Source: Anaerocolumna sp.
GTDB lineage: Bacteria > Bacillota > Clostridia > Lachnospirales > Lachnospiraceae
Assembly: GCA_029256725.1 (NCBI GenBank)
Contig: JAQSXJ010000003.1
Span: forward strand, 29,689-93,688
Direction of reading: 5' to 3'
DNA length: 64,000 nucleotides
A model generated the notes under the pieces. That model made no database searches. It was not told where the DNA came from and worked only from the letters and a program-made list of their open reading frames with translations. This document shows, piece after piece, positions 49,131 through 58,124 of this stretch. Made by a program: the position numbers and the translations under genes. How positions within the stretch are numbered: the first letter of the stretch is position 1; each line of letters begins with the position of its first letter.

Positions 49131-49541
49131 ATGGAAGTATTGAACAGATGTACAGAAATCGCAAATTACCGCAAATTGATGGAAGAAGAGAAAGAAAGAA
49201 TCACCTCCCGGGTAAATCACTTACAGAAAGACAACCGAGAGGACGAGGCGGTATTTGAAAAAATCAGACTGAATGTCTATAACATCTTTCTATCCTGTTT
49301 ACAAGTAAGTATCACTAAATTAGATAAGGGTGGAGCTGCCGATGACCTGAGTTATATGACACAACTTAAAACCGAGTACCTGGCCTGCATTGAGAGGATA
49401 AGTGAGCCATGGAAAGAAAAGCTTTCCTTTGCAGAAAATCATGAAATTACGGAAGACAAAATAATTGAAACGATAAAGCTCGAAACAGCAGGCACTATTA
49501 AGACCCTGTTTCTGTATAGTATAGAAGGAGCAGACCAATGA
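49131..49541 (+). CDS. Small helical protein of unknown function, partner of ArsR/DUF2087 regulator
   Basis: 136 residues with an ACGGAGGC ribosome binding site. Predicted mostly helical and acidic, no membrane segment, no motif I recognise. Its stop overlaps the ATG of the ArsR-type gene (ATGA), so the two are coupled. It may be a sensor or co-regulator. Confidence 0.6.
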   Translation: MEVLNRCTEIANYRKLMEEEKERITSRVNHLQKDNREDEAVFEKIRLNVYNIFLSCLQVSITKLDKGGAADDLSYMTQLKTEYLACIERISEPWKEKLSFAENHEITEDKIIETIKLETAGTIKTLFLYSIEGADQ

Positions 49542-50092
49542 CAGAAGAACAGGTTATCAAATTATTAAAATGTCTTTCTGATAAGTCCAGACTTCAGATT
49601 GTAAAAAACCTGGTAAAGGAACCCATGTATGTAGAGCTTCTGGCTGAAAGGCTTGATTTAACACCTCCAACGGTATCTTTTCATTTGAAGAAATTAATGG
49701 ATAGCGGGCTGGTAACCTCTGAGAAAGAGCAGTACTATATGATATACCGCGTGAATCGGGAGGTATTTGGTAATACACTGGAGGAACTGATATTAAGTAA
49801 AGCTACCGAAACTGAAGCTGAGGTGGAAAGGGAAATGAAATATCGGAGCAAAATCATCAACAGCTTCTTTGAAAGAGGGAAACTTAAGAGCATACCTGTT
49901 CAAAAGGAAAAACGAAAGATAATTCTAAGTGAGCTGGCAGATAAATTTGAATACAAAAGAGACTATAAAGAGAAAGAAGTTAATCTTATATTAGCAGATT
50001 TCAATGATGACTTTTGTACCTTGCGTAAATACATGGTGGAAGAAGGTTTATTTGAGCGGATCAATGGCAGCTATAAACGAAAGGAAAAGTAA
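49538..50092 (+). CDS. ArsR-family regulator with C-terminal DUF2087
   Basis: 184 residues. Winged helix-turn-helix at 1-90 (LLKCLSDKSRLQIVKNLVKE, LTPPTVSFHLKKLMDSGLV). The last 75 residues match DUF2087 (RKIILSELADKFEYKRDYKEKEVNLILADF then TLRKYMVEEGLFERINGSYKR). No metal-binding ELCVCDL motif, so the signal is probably not a metal. Likely autoregulatory on the palindrome upstream. Confidence 0.85.
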   Translation: MTEEQVIKLLKCLSDKSRLQIVKNLVKEPMYVELLAERLDLTPPTVSFHLKKLMDSGLVTSEKEQYYMIYRVNREVFGNTLEELILSKATETEAEVEREMKYRSKIINSFFERGKLKSIPVQKEKRKIILSELADKFEYKRDYKEKEVNLILADFNDDFCTLRKYMVEEGLFERINGSYKRKEK

Positions 50093-50214
50093 GAAAGACA
50101 TTTTTGGACAGCTGATTAAGGAATTACTGTGAATTCCAAACATTGTTAATTGATTGCCATTCTGTTATACTTTATATAAAAGATAACAAAGCTATTAGCA
50201 AAGGAGTGACTTAA

Positions 50215-51048
50215 ATGTCTGGAATCGTTTTAGAAGGTGGAACCTTTCGTCCTATATTCAGTGCCGGTATTATGGATGCCTTATTAGAGCATGGTATTGT
50301 GTTTCCGTACTGCATCGGTGTATCAGCTGGTATAAGTTATGGGTATTCCTATGTGTCAAAACAGAAAGGCAGGAACCTGGATATACTTCTTAACTTCAGA
50401 AAAGACAAGCGATATATAGGTACAAGAAATCTAATTAAATACAAAAGTCTCTTTGGACTGGATTTTGTTTATGATGAAATACCGAACAAACTATATCCTT
50501 TTGATTGGGACACCTTTAACCAGTACGACGGAAAAGTAGTGGTAGGTGTAACCAATGCCAATACCGGAAAAGTCGAATACTTGGATGGTAAAGATACGGA
50601 TAAGAAATGTACTGTATTACAAGCCACCTGTGCTATGCCATTGTTCTTTCCGGCGATTAATTGGAAAGAAAATATGTATTATGACGGTGGGCTTACAGAT
50701 TCCATACCTATTAGAAAAGCTATTGATGACGGCAATGAGAAAAATCTTATTATATTAACCAGACCAAAGGGTTATCAAAGAACACTGGGAAGAGACAGCA
50801 AGATTGCTATGAGGATGCTGCGGAATAAATATCCGGCAATGGTAGATGTATTAAGAGATAGACCAACTATGTATAATGAAACAGTTGCATTTTGTGAAGA
50901 GCTTGAAAAGCAAGGAAAAGCAGTTATATTAAGACCGGAATACCCAATTGAAAGCTTGGAAAAGGATTTGGATACCATAGAAAAGAATTACCGCCATGGA
51001 TATGATATGGCTGTAAATAAAATAAAAGAAATTGAGAAACTTCTTTAA
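50215..51048 (+). CDS. Patatin-like phospholipase family protein
   Basis: 277 residues. The oxyanion-hole motif GIVLEGGTFRPIFSAG is present, the nucleophile Ser is in IGVSAGISYGYSY (GxSxG), and the catalytic Asp is in MYYDGGLTDSIPI (DGG). Cytosolic, no signal peptide. It acts on membrane lipids or acyl esters. Single-gene unit with a CAAAGGAGTG ribosome binding site. Confidence 0.9.
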   Translation: MSGIVLEGGTFRPIFSAGIMDALLEHGIVFPYCIGVSAGISYGYSYVSKQKGRNLDILLNFRKDKRYIGTRNLIKYKSLFGLDFVYDEIPNKLYPFDWDTFNQYDGKVVVGVTNANTGKVEYLDGKDTDKKCTVLQATCAMPLFFPAINWKENMYYDGGLTDSIPIRKAIDDGNEKNLIILTRPKGYQRTLGRDSKIAMRMLRNKYPAMVDVLRDRPTMYNETVAFCEELEKQGKAVILRPEYPIESLEKDLDTIEKNYRHGYDMAVNKIKEIEKLL

Positions 51049-51150
51049 AATAAGTACTGAGAAATTTCTCTGAAAATACGTTTAGGATTGAATTATAATT
51101 TTTTTGATATTATATTGATAAAAAGTGAACTTAAGCCTCTTTGTTATTTA

Positions 51151-51213
51151 GTAAAATCCATGTATCAACATAGAGGCTGGTAACTTAGCCATAACGTGAT
51201 CCATGGATTTTAC
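51151..51213. repeat. R4 palindromic repeat, copy a
   Basis: GTAAAATCCATG and CATGGATTTTAC form a perfect 12-bp stem, extended inward by ATCA/TGAT and GGCT/AGCC. It lies between convergent genes (patatin and aldo/keto reductase), where it could end both transcripts. It is similar in design and ends to 63296-63353. Confidence 0.6.
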
Positions 51214-51239
51214 AGGTTGAAAAATTTACAAGGAGCGTC

Positions 51240-52337
51240 TTAAGCTCCTTTTGAAATTTCACCTAAGCGGTCAATGATGGGTAAGTGCTGGGTACATAAC
51301 TTTTCACATTTACCGCATTTGATACATTCAGCAGCCATTTCTACAGGTATATGCCAATGATAGTTAATTCTGTTATACATGTTATTTCCGAGAAGTTTCT
51401 CATTATAAGCATCCATAAATTTAGGGATGTCTATATCTTTTGGACAGTGTTTGCAATAAGCACAGCCGGTGCAAAGGTTATTTAAGGCAACTCCTTTATT
51501 TTCATACTCTTCAAAGATTTCTTTTGCAGGTCTTTCCTTCAGATTTTCAACGGCCTTACAGGCATCATCTACATGTTCTTTGGTAGTACACCCGGAAAGT
51601 GTTATGGTGATTTCCTTATGGGAGGCTACAAAGTTAAGAGCAGCCTGGGCAACTGTCAGCTCAGTACCCTCTGCAAGATATTCAAAGGTTTTTGGGTTAT
51701 TAGGAATTAAACCGCCGCCTAAGGGATTCATTACAACTACACCCATACCTTTTTCATGAGCCGCTGTAATACCGGTTTGACGAAAACGATAGTTTAAAGC
51801 GTTATACCCAATTAACATTCCTCTGAATTTATCTGCGGCTACGGCATCTTCAAGTTCATTACCTTGCATGTGAGAAGAAAATACAATGTTTCTGATAAGT
51901 CCTTCACTTTTCGCTTCTTCAAAGAAGCCATATAGTGACTCACATTGGCTTTCAAAGGAGTCCAGGTTCAGAACACACCACAGGTGATAAAAGTCGAGAT
52001 AATCTACTTTTAATCTGCTTAAGGTTGTTTCAAGTCTGCTGCGAAAAGCATCACGGGTGCTTTTTCCGCCGATAGTACCCAGATTGGTCTTAGAAGATAT
52101 GTAGTAGCTGTCTCTGGGCAGCTGGGAAAGCGCAAGTCCTGTTATCATTTCACTTTTATCATTACAATAAAAAGGTGCGGTATCAAAGTAGTTTATACCT
52201 TTTTCATGGGCATATAATACAACTTCTGAACATTTCTCATAGCGTTCTGCTTTTACATCTTCATCGTCATAGCGCATACAACCCATGCCTATGGCAGATA
52301 CTTTCATATCAGTATTACCGTATTGTTTGTAGTACAT
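51240..52337 (-). CDS. Aldo/keto reductase with C-terminal 4Fe-4S ferredoxin domain
   Basis: 365 residues. The AKR barrel has MKVSAIGMGCMRYDDED, the catalytic Tyr region INYFDTAPFYCNDKSE, and the Lys in YISSKTNLG. The C-terminal ferredoxin part has CTGCAYCKHCPKDIDIP and CIKCGKCEKLCTQHLP. This fused type is common in anaerobic Firmicutes; substrates are mostly unknown. Start ATG at 52337 with CGGAGGTAG upstream. Confidence 0.9.
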   Translation of the reverse strand: MYYKQYGNTDMKVSAIGMGCMRYDDEDVKAERYEKCSEVVLYAHEKGINYFDTAPFYCNDKSEMITGLALSQLPRDSYYISSKTNLGTIGGKSTRDAFRSRLETTLSRLKVDYLDFYHLWCVLNLDSFESQCESLYGFFEEAKSEGLIRNIVFSSHMQGNELEDAVAADKFRGMLIGYNALNYRFRQTGITAAHEKGMGVVVMNPLGGGLIPNNPKTFEYLAEGTELTVAQAALNFVASHKEITITLSGCTTKEHVDDACKAVENLKERPAKEIFEEYENKGVALNNLCTGCAYCKHCPKDIDIPKFMDAYNEKLLGNNMYNRINYHWHIPVEMAAECIKCGKCEKLCTQHLPIIDRLGEISKGA

Positions 52338-52357
52338 TTTCTACCTCCGTCTAATTA

Positions 52358-52544
52358 GGGCGTGTCTGATAGCTCATTGCACTGTACTGAATGCCCACTT
52401 TGTGATATTCTGGGTCGTGATATTCTGGGTCGCAATTTTGAGAACGTAACACCTCTACGTCCCCAAATACCGCCTTGCTGTATCTGGCAAATGCATCACA
52501 CAAAGTGGAGCATCCAGCCCGGCACAAGTAGTTTCAGACATACC
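52358..52544. mobile_element. MITE-like element with terminal inverted repeats
   Basis: About 187 bp. Ends GGGCGTGTCTGA and TCAGACATACCT are imperfect inverted repeats, and inner arms CCACTTTGTGAT and ATCACACAAAGTGG also pair. A 15-bp tandem duplication (TGATATTCTGGGTCG twice) lies at 52403-52432. No ORF that makes sense; the 64-aa track ORF here is a shadow. It resembles a non-autonomous mobile repeat. No clear target duplication was found. Confidence 0.6.
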
Positions 52545-52832
52545 TTGGATTCCTGATTAAAATTTTATATAAGAATCTTTCTATAAGTTGAATTTAAGTC
52601 TTGCCTCTTCCAGTTATAAAAGGCTTGTTTAGTGACGCTTTATAGGACAACTTATAGTATCTATAATAGTATAACATATAAATAAAATAAATCTCAATGG
52701 AGAATATGATACTAAAAGCCGCTCCTGGCGGTAAGTTAAAGGACTTTCTCTTTTATCAGAATAGTAGTATAATGAATGTAAAATATAAGCGGATATTATT
52801 GCTAAGGAATTAATGAGAGGGAATGAACGGAA

Positions 52833-53582
52833 ATGATAAAGAAAAAAACGAATAATGCAGAAGCCTTGAGCGTTTCAAACAGCGAAAAAACAAGAGAAGA
52901 TAACACAAAAAAAGTGGGTGTAAGTAAAATGAATACCGGTAATAAATTATTAAAAAGCAGTAGTAATAAAGATTCCAAAAGCAGCAGTAATAAGGATTCC
53001 AAAAGGGACAGTAATAAAGATTCCAAAAGCAGCAGTAATAAGGATTCCAAAAGCAACAGTAATAAAGATTCCAAAAGCAGCAATAATAAAGATTCAAAAA
53101 GTTACAGTAAAAATAACAGCAATTCTGCTAAGTTTGGAAGCAGTTATAAAAATAATACAACGAACAAACAAGATAGTAAAAGCAAAAAAAGTATTAATAG
53201 TACCAATGTGAAAGTTAAAAAAGAAGCATCTATAACCGATTGGTTTTTTATGTGTAAACAAGAAATCACAGCGAAAGATATAGCAGAGTATTTAAAGCAA
53301 CTTAATCTCGGTGAATTGGATTTATGGGAGGAACTGAATATTCTTGCACTTGAAATAGGAGATAGAAACAGTATTGATTTTGAAGGTTTGACGGGTGGTT
53401 TCAAAGGGGAAGATGATATTGCATTTATGAAGCGACATGGGTTTGTGACTGTATTTACAGTAACCGCCAGTGAGGACAGTACATCAATCCGTGGGTTGTT
53501 TGATGGAATACTAAAGCAATTTCCCGGAGCTTTCTGTGCGGATACCGAGGATTTTAAGCCTTGTATTATGAGCAGGGACTAA
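52833..53582 (+). CDS. KDSKSSSN-repeat low-complexity protein with small conserved C-terminal domain
   Basis: 249 residues. Residues 40-90 are six or so copies of an 8-residue unit (KDSKSSSN and variants) encoded by a 24-bp tandem repeat. About 45 more Lys/Ser/Asn-rich residues follow, then a compact globular domain from ITDWFFMCKQEITAKDIAEY to the end (LDLWEELNILALEIGDRNSI, MKRHGFVTVFTVTASED, FPGAFCADTEDFKPC). No signal peptide or membrane helix. The basic, disordered half could bind nucleic acid or wall polymer. Function unknown. The C-terminal reads like a conserved protein, so the gene is real despite the repeats. Confidence 0.65.
   Translation: MIKKKTNNAEALSVSNSEKTREDNTKKVGVSKMNTGNKLLKSSSNKDSKSSSNKDSKRDSNKDSKSSSNKDSKSNSNKDSKSSNNKDSKSYSKNNSNSAKFGSSYKNNTTNKQDSKSKKSINSTNVKVKKEASITDWFFMCKQEITAKDIAEYLKQLNLGELDLWEELNILALEIGDRNSIDFEGLTGGFKGEDDIAFMKRHGFVTVFTVTASEDSTSIRGLFDGILKQFPGAFCADTEDFKPCIMSRD
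52949..53101 (+). repeat. 24-bp tandem repeat coding for KDSKSSSN units
   Basis: Imperfect copies of a unit like AAAGATTCCAAAAGCAGCAG TAAT repeated about six times in frame. The opposite-strand ORFs of 93 and 95 aa are artefacts of this repeat. Confidence 0.85.
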
Positions 53583-53645
53583 TAACAGACATCTTGAGAG
53601 AAGGGATGCTTTGCTGAAGAGTCACATAGAAGGAAGGGTGCAAAA

Positions 53646-54653
53646 GTGAAAATGTTACGGGGTATATTTGGTTTACTGTTTGGCCTGCTCCTGTTTCTTC
53701 TGGTTATGTTTGGGCAGCTTTTATTTAGAGATGATAAGAGTAATGATGCAATCAGCAGTAAAAATGATGCTAAATATCATATACAGATACTTGTTCAGAA
53801 TACGGACGAATACTTTTGGACCTATTTTAAAGACGGTGCAAAGGATGCTTCTGATGAAATGAAAGTTCATACTGAATTTGTACCTATCACCGGTAAAGAC
53901 GGTGAAGCGATACAGGATGCCGTTGAGAAAGGTATCTATGCCGGTGTTGACGGGATTGCCTTAAAACCCGCTGATGCTATCGGTACCGGAGAGATTGCAA
54001 AAGAAGCCAGAGAGAAAGGAATTCCTCTGGTGGTATATGAGAATGACAGTTATAACATATCTGGGGTGCCAACGGTAGCCTCTAACAGCTATACCATAGG
54101 ATCCATGGCTGGTAAGATGGCAACGGATGCAGTGGGCAAAGGAGCTAAAGCCGTAGTTATAATGAACGAAGCCGGAGAAGAAGGAGATGTTCTGTACAGA
54201 AATTTAAGTATTCAGGGTATTACAGAGGCTTTTTCTGTAAATGATGTGCAGCTCGAAGAAATCTATACCTTAAAGCAGAATATGTTTGATGCTGAGAAAG
54301 TGACCTACTCAATAATTTCAAAACATAAGGACACGGATGTTATTATATGTCTGGATGAAAAAAGTACACCAGGTGTTGCACAGGTATTGGTAGATAACAA
54401 TCTGGTTGGAGATATTAAGCTTGTCGGGTATGGCAGTATGCCTCTTACCCTTGATTATGTAGAAAGAGGAGTTGTCTATGGAACTGTCTGCCCTAATGCT
54501 TATGAGATTGGATATTATACAGTGAAACAGCTGGCTCAGGTATTAAACGGTGTACAGATTAGTGACTACAAGAGTACACCTCTCTATACCATAGATGCCT
54601 CTAATGTGGCTGATTATTATGATCAGATTGCAGGACAGGCAGGTGAAGAATGA
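53646..54653 (+). CDS. Membrane-anchored sugar-binding protein of a sensor module
   Basis: 335 residues from GTG 53646 (GGAAGGG seven bases upstream). An N-terminal helix (IFGLLFGLLLFLLVMFGQLL) lacks a lipobox and acts as anchor. The rest is a Peripla_BP_4 sugar-binding fold: YHIQILVQNTDEYFWTYFKD, VDGIALKPAD, IPLVVYENDS and DVIICLDEKSTPGVAQVL. It overlaps the kinase gene by 4 bp. As no permease or ATPase is nearby, it most likely presents sugar to the kinase, as XylFII does for LytS in clostridial xylose sensing. Confidence 0.85.
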   Translation: MKMLRGIFGLLFGLLLFLLVMFGQLLFRDDKSNDAISSKNDAKYHIQILVQNTDEYFWTYFKDGAKDASDEMKVHTEFVPITGKDGEAIQDAVEKGIYAGVDGIALKPADAIGTGEIAKEAREKGIPLVVYENDSYNISGVPTVASNSYTIGSMAGKMATDAVGKGAKAVVIMNEAGEEGDVLYRNLSIQGITEAFSVNDVQLEEIYTLKQNMFDAEKVTYSIISKHKDTDVIICLDEKSTPGVAQVLVDNNLVGDIKLVGYGSMPLTLDYVERGVVYGTVCPNAYEIGYYTVKQLAQVLNGVQISDYKSTPLYTIDASNVADYYDQIAGQAGEE

Positions 54654-56230
54654 AAGTAAGAAGTAAATTAAGCAGTAAGGTAAGTGACAAGGTAAACAGT
54701 AAAGTAAGTAAGAAAATAACCAGTAAAGTAAGAAAAGATCTGTCTTACCGAAGCAAACTTACCAGTTTCTTTCTGTTAGCTATTGCTATTACCATACTAG
54801 TTGGTTTGTATAATTATATCTCTTCACAGATGTTGATGCAGGATATGACCGATTTGCTGAACAAGAGCCAGGAGCTTACCGCATTGTACAAGGAAGTGGA
54901 TGAGATTCAAAATGATCTTGAGGTTTATTTATCCACCAGAAGTTCCGACAGTCTTCAGTCCTTTTATAATCACAGCAATTCAATCAGTTATAATAACAGC
55001 ATTTTAAAGGCAGATACCGATTATACAGATCGTGGTGTCAGGATAACGAATCTTACAGGTATGATCGATCATTATCTTAAAATACTGGATGAAACCATCG
55101 TTGACAAAAGAAACCGTAAAATAAGTGATTATACTGCCGGATATCAACAGGCAGTAAAAGAATATAATTACATCGGCAGTTATATCAAAGAAATCATGAG
55201 TACAGATTTAAGTGACAGTGCTGAAAAGTATATTGATATACGTAGAGAAGCCGATAGAAGCTCGATACTAAGTTATACCATGTTTGGCATAAGCTTTGCA
55301 TTGATTCTTGTGCTAATCGTTCTGTTCAGTTATGAGATCACCAGACCAATTACAAAACTATCAGCTTATGCCAAAGAAGTATCCTCCGGTAATTTTGAAG
55401 TGGATATATCAGAGGAAGGCACCAGCAGTGAGATTAGGGTACTATACCGGGCTTTTAGTAAAATGACCAGAAGTATTAAGAAATATATCAATGAACTGAA
55501 GGAAAAAGAAAGACTTGAAAGGGTATTGATTCAGGAGAAATATGATAATCTGAAGATGAAGAATGCCCTGCATGAAGCGGAGCTGCTGGCACTTCAGTCT
55601 CAGGTCAATCCACATTTCATCTTCAATTCCATAAATATCGGGGCAAAGGTAGCCATGCTTCAAGGAGATAGCGTTACCTGTGAATACCTGGAGAATTTCG
55701 CAGATATTTTTCGGTATAACTTAAAAGGTCTTGATTATAATGCGACTTTGTCAGATGAAGTGAACAATGTTATGGCATATATGAGTTTATTAACTACCAG
55801 ATTTGGTGATTTCATTGAATTTCGTACTGACATTCCGGAGGACCCGGAAATAAAGGATTTTGTCATTCCAAGAATGACGCTTCAGCCTCTGACAGAAAAT
55901 GCTTATATCCATGGAATAAGTAAGCTGGAAGAGGGAGGAATTATTGAATTAAGCGTTAGAAAAGAAGAAGAGAGATTAATAATTATAGTCTCCAATTCCG
56001 GTGATCATTTTCCCGAGGAAGCTATTCAGCTGATTCTGAATCGTAAATGGAAACATGAGAAAAATGATAAGCAAAAAGGACATACCACCGGTATCGGTAT
56101 GGATAATGTGTTAAAAAGGCTAAGATTATTTTATGATGACTATGATGTTATGAATATCACTAGTAAAGACGGGGTAACCAAGGTCATTTTGTCACTGCCC
56201 TTTGTAAATCGAAGAGAAGAAGACATGTAA
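54650..56230 (+). CDS. YesM/LytS-like sensor histidine kinase
   Basis: 526 residues. An odd basic N-terminal stretch with repeated SKV/SKL units (MKVRSKLSSKVSDKVNSKVS) comes before the first membrane helix (FFLLAIAITILVGLYNYI). A ~150-residue helical extracellular domain follows, then a second helix (TMFGISFALILVLIVLFSY), HAMP, and a His_kinase region with LQSQVNPHFIFNSINIGAKV. The ATPase domain has LTENAYIHGI and GIGMDNVLKRL. Coupled by overlap to the binding-protein gene. Ligand-loaded binding protein probably contacts the helical sensor. Confidence 0.9.
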   Translation: MKVRSKLSSKVSDKVNSKVSKKITSKVRKDLSYRSKLTSFFLLAIAITILVGLYNYISSQMLMQDMTDLLNKSQELTALYKEVDEIQNDLEVYLSTRSSDSLQSFYNHSNSISYNNSILKADTDYTDRGVRITNLTGMIDHYLKILDETIVDKRNRKISDYTAGYQQAVKEYNYIGSYIKEIMSTDLSDSAEKYIDIRREADRSSILSYTMFGISFALILVLIVLFSYEITRPITKLSAYAKEVSSGNFEVDISEEGTSSEIRVLYRAFSKMTRSIKKYINELKEKERLERVLIQEKYDNLKMKNALHEAELLALQSQVNPHFIFNSINIGAKVAMLQGDSVTCEYLENFADIFRYNLKGLDYNATLSDEVNNVMAYMSLLTTRFGDFIEFRTDIPEDPEIKDFVIPRMTLQPLTENAYIHGISKLEEGGIIELSVRKEEERLIIIVSNSGDHFPEEAIQLILNRKWKHEKNDKQKGHTTGIGMDNVLKRLRLFYDDYDVMNITSKDGVTKVILSLPFVNRREEDM

Positions 56231-56290
56231 GAGTTGGTAGATAACCGGCGAGCTACATGGAGTTATTGTGAATTATTGAAAAGCATAATT

Positions 56291-56347
56291 CACATCCTGA
56301 TTTGCGGCGGTGCCGCATCTGCAAGCAGATGCGGAATGCAATGGGAG
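56291..56347 (+). repeat. R1 structured repeat, copy d
   Basis: CACATCCTGATTTG, shared with copy b, then a perfect hairpin CCGCATCTGC-AA-GCAGATGCGG, then AATGCAATGGGAG. No gene starts just after this copy; it lies in the 251-bp leader between kinase and regulator, upstream of an R2 copy. The 65-aa track ORF over it is a repeat artefact. Confidence 0.55.
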
Positions 56348-56443
56348 TTAGTGGGAAATAGAGGACATTTCACACATATTATTTGGACAGTACCACAAGC
56401 AGGTTTGCGGTATTTATGGGTGTTAGGTTGAAAAAATAAAGCA

Positions 56444-56497
56444 TTTTTCAACTACGGATTCAGGAATATCAAATTAAAGATTTGATATTCACGAAAG
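56444..56497 (+). repeat. R2 structured repeat, copy b, upstream of the response regulator start
   Basis: TTTTTCAACTACGGATTCAG then hairpin GAATATCAAATT-AAA-GATTTGATATTC then ACGAAAG. The start codon follows eight bases later, exactly as at the activase gene. Relative to copy a, G-U becomes A-U and C-G becomes U-G in the stem. Confidence 0.7.
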
Positions 56498-56505
56498 AGG
56501 TTAAT

Positions 56506-58107
56506 ATGATGTACAAGGTATTAGTAGTTGATGATGAACCAATAGCAGCAGAGTCTGTGATATATATGCTAAACAGGAATTTTGAAGAGATAGAAATAGT
56601 AGGCAGTGCACGTTCGGGAAAAGATGCAATCGAAAAAGCCTACAATCTCCATCCGGATATTATTATAATGGATATTAATATGCCGGGTATCAACGGATTA
56701 GAGGCAATGAAACAAATAAAAGCCTCTAATTCTAATGTAAGTTTTATCGTAATATCTGCCTTTGATTATTTTGATTATGCCGTAGAAGCAGTAGCACTGG
56801 GTGTTGTGGAATATTTGCTAAAACCCGTTAAGGAAGCGAAACTTAAGGAGACCATGACAATTACTCTGGAACAGATTCGTGTCCGCAAGCAGAATATTCA
56901 GAAGAATCTGGAGCAGCAGGAAAGAATGGAGATGGTAATTCCTGTTCTGGAGAATGGCTTTATGAATTCACTGTGCCTTTATAACGGCGGAGCAGAGGAA
57001 CTTAAGAACTACTGCCAGCTCTTTGGAATACCAAAAGGCAGCGGTTATGTAATGGCAATTGAATTAGGTCAGAAGAAGAGCAGAAAGATAGAGAACAAAA
57101 TCGGTGCCGGAGTATATGGCGATAAAATGTATGGGGAATATAAGAAAATCATACAATCAAGACTTAAGGCAATTGTTGGACCAATCATGCTTAACCGGAT
57201 TATTGTATATGTCTTTGAAGAGAATGAAGCAGAAGAATATGAGCTTAAGAAACATTCCGTTGAAGAAGCAGGAAGAATACTTGAGAGAGCAATAAGAATC
57301 TATCCGGATATCTATATCGGTATCGGACGGTATTACAGCTCTATTGAAGAAGCCAGGAAATCCTATCAGGAATCCTTGTTTGCTCTAGGTGTATTAACGG
57401 GAGAAAAAGAAAGCAAGGAAGCGCAGATTCTTCATGTAGATGATATACTGGACAGGGTTGAATACTCAGAAAGTGATTATGAGGAACAATTAGAAGAAAT
57501 CTATCTTCATGCTGCGGAACAGGAAGAGGAGGGAGTACTGGTGACCTTTGAAGAGGTATACAACCGGATGACCAGAGATAATTCCCTGACCTTTGAAGGA
57601 ATCAAAAATAGCATGATCGGACTGGTAACAGGGTTTGCTGCCCGCTGGAAAAATGCAGCAGGTAATTATTATGATGTATTAAAGGATATTATCGGGACAG
57701 AGCAAAAGGACGCACTTTACGCAATCAGCAGAAGCTTTCTGGAACGCACCGTCAAGAGACTGGCAGAAGGAAGACAGCTTAAGGTAAATACTATAATTGA
57801 AAAGGCGAACCGTTATATGGAGCAGAATTTCGCCAGAGAAATTTCTTTAGAGGAGGTAGCCAGAGAGGTAAATTTAAGTCCTTATTATTTCAGCAGGTTC
57901 TATAAAGAAGAGGCAGGGATTAATTTCAGCGACAGACTGACAGAAATTCGTATGGATAAGGCAAAGGAACTGCTGCGAAAGGATGAATATTCCATTAAAG
58001 ATGTCTGCTATATGACAGGCTATATGGAGCCGAACTATTTTTCAAAGATATTTAAAAAGGTAACCGGTGTTACTCCCACAGAATATAAAAAGCTGTTTGG
58101 GAATTAA
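56506..58107 (+). CDS. YesN-type response regulator with AraC DNA-binding domain
   Basis: About 533 residues from ATG 56506 (GAAAGAGG upstream; the neighbouring ATG 56509 is equally possible). Receiver: VLVVDDEPIAAES, phospho-Asp in PDIIIMDINMPGI, Lys in YLLKPVKE. A long middle domain, then AraC helix-turn-helix pair (ISLEEVAREVNLSPYYFSRF; CYMTGYMEPNYFSKIFKKV, ending TPTEYKKLF). Partner of the kinase just upstream. It probably activates sugar-uptake or hydrolase genes elsewhere. Confidence 0.9.
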   Translation: MMYKVLVVDDEPIAAESVIYMLNRNFEEIEIVGSARSGKDAIEKAYNLHPDIIIMDINMPGINGLEAMKQIKASNSNVSFIVISAFDYFDYAVEAVALGVVEYLLKPVKEAKLKETMTITLEQIRVRKQNIQKNLEQQERMEMVIPVLENGFMNSLCLYNGGAEELKNYCQLFGIPKGSGYVMAIELGQKKSRKIENKIGAGVYGDKMYGEYKKIIQSRLKAIVGPIMLNRIIVYVFEENEAEEYELKKHSVEEAGRILERAIRIYPDIYIGIGRYYSSIEEARKSYQESLFALGVLTGEKESKEAQILHVDDILDRVEYSESDYEEQLEEIYLHAAEQEEEGVLVTFEEVYNRMTRDNSLTFEGIKNSMIGLVTGFAARWKNAAGNYYDVLKDIIGTEQKDALYAISRSFLERTVKRLAEGRQLKVNTIIEKANRYMEQNFAREISLEEVAREVNLSPYYFSRFYKEEAGINFSDRLTEIRMDKAKELLRKDEYSIKDVCYMTGYMEPNYFSKIFKKVTGVTPTEYKKLFGN

Positions 58108-58124
58108 GGAGGAGGTATAAGGAT

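Noticed and set aside
52362-52556. 64-aa plus-strand ORF
   Set aside because: It lies entirely in the MITE-like element.
52802-53097. Two minus-strand ORFs of 93 and 95 aa rich in Leu/Ser/Tyr
   Set aside because: Reverse-strand shadows of the 24-bp KDSKSSSN repeat; no ribosome binding site.
56234-56431. 65-aa plus-strand ORF
   Set aside because: It translates the R1 repeat and flanking leader; no ribosome binding site.
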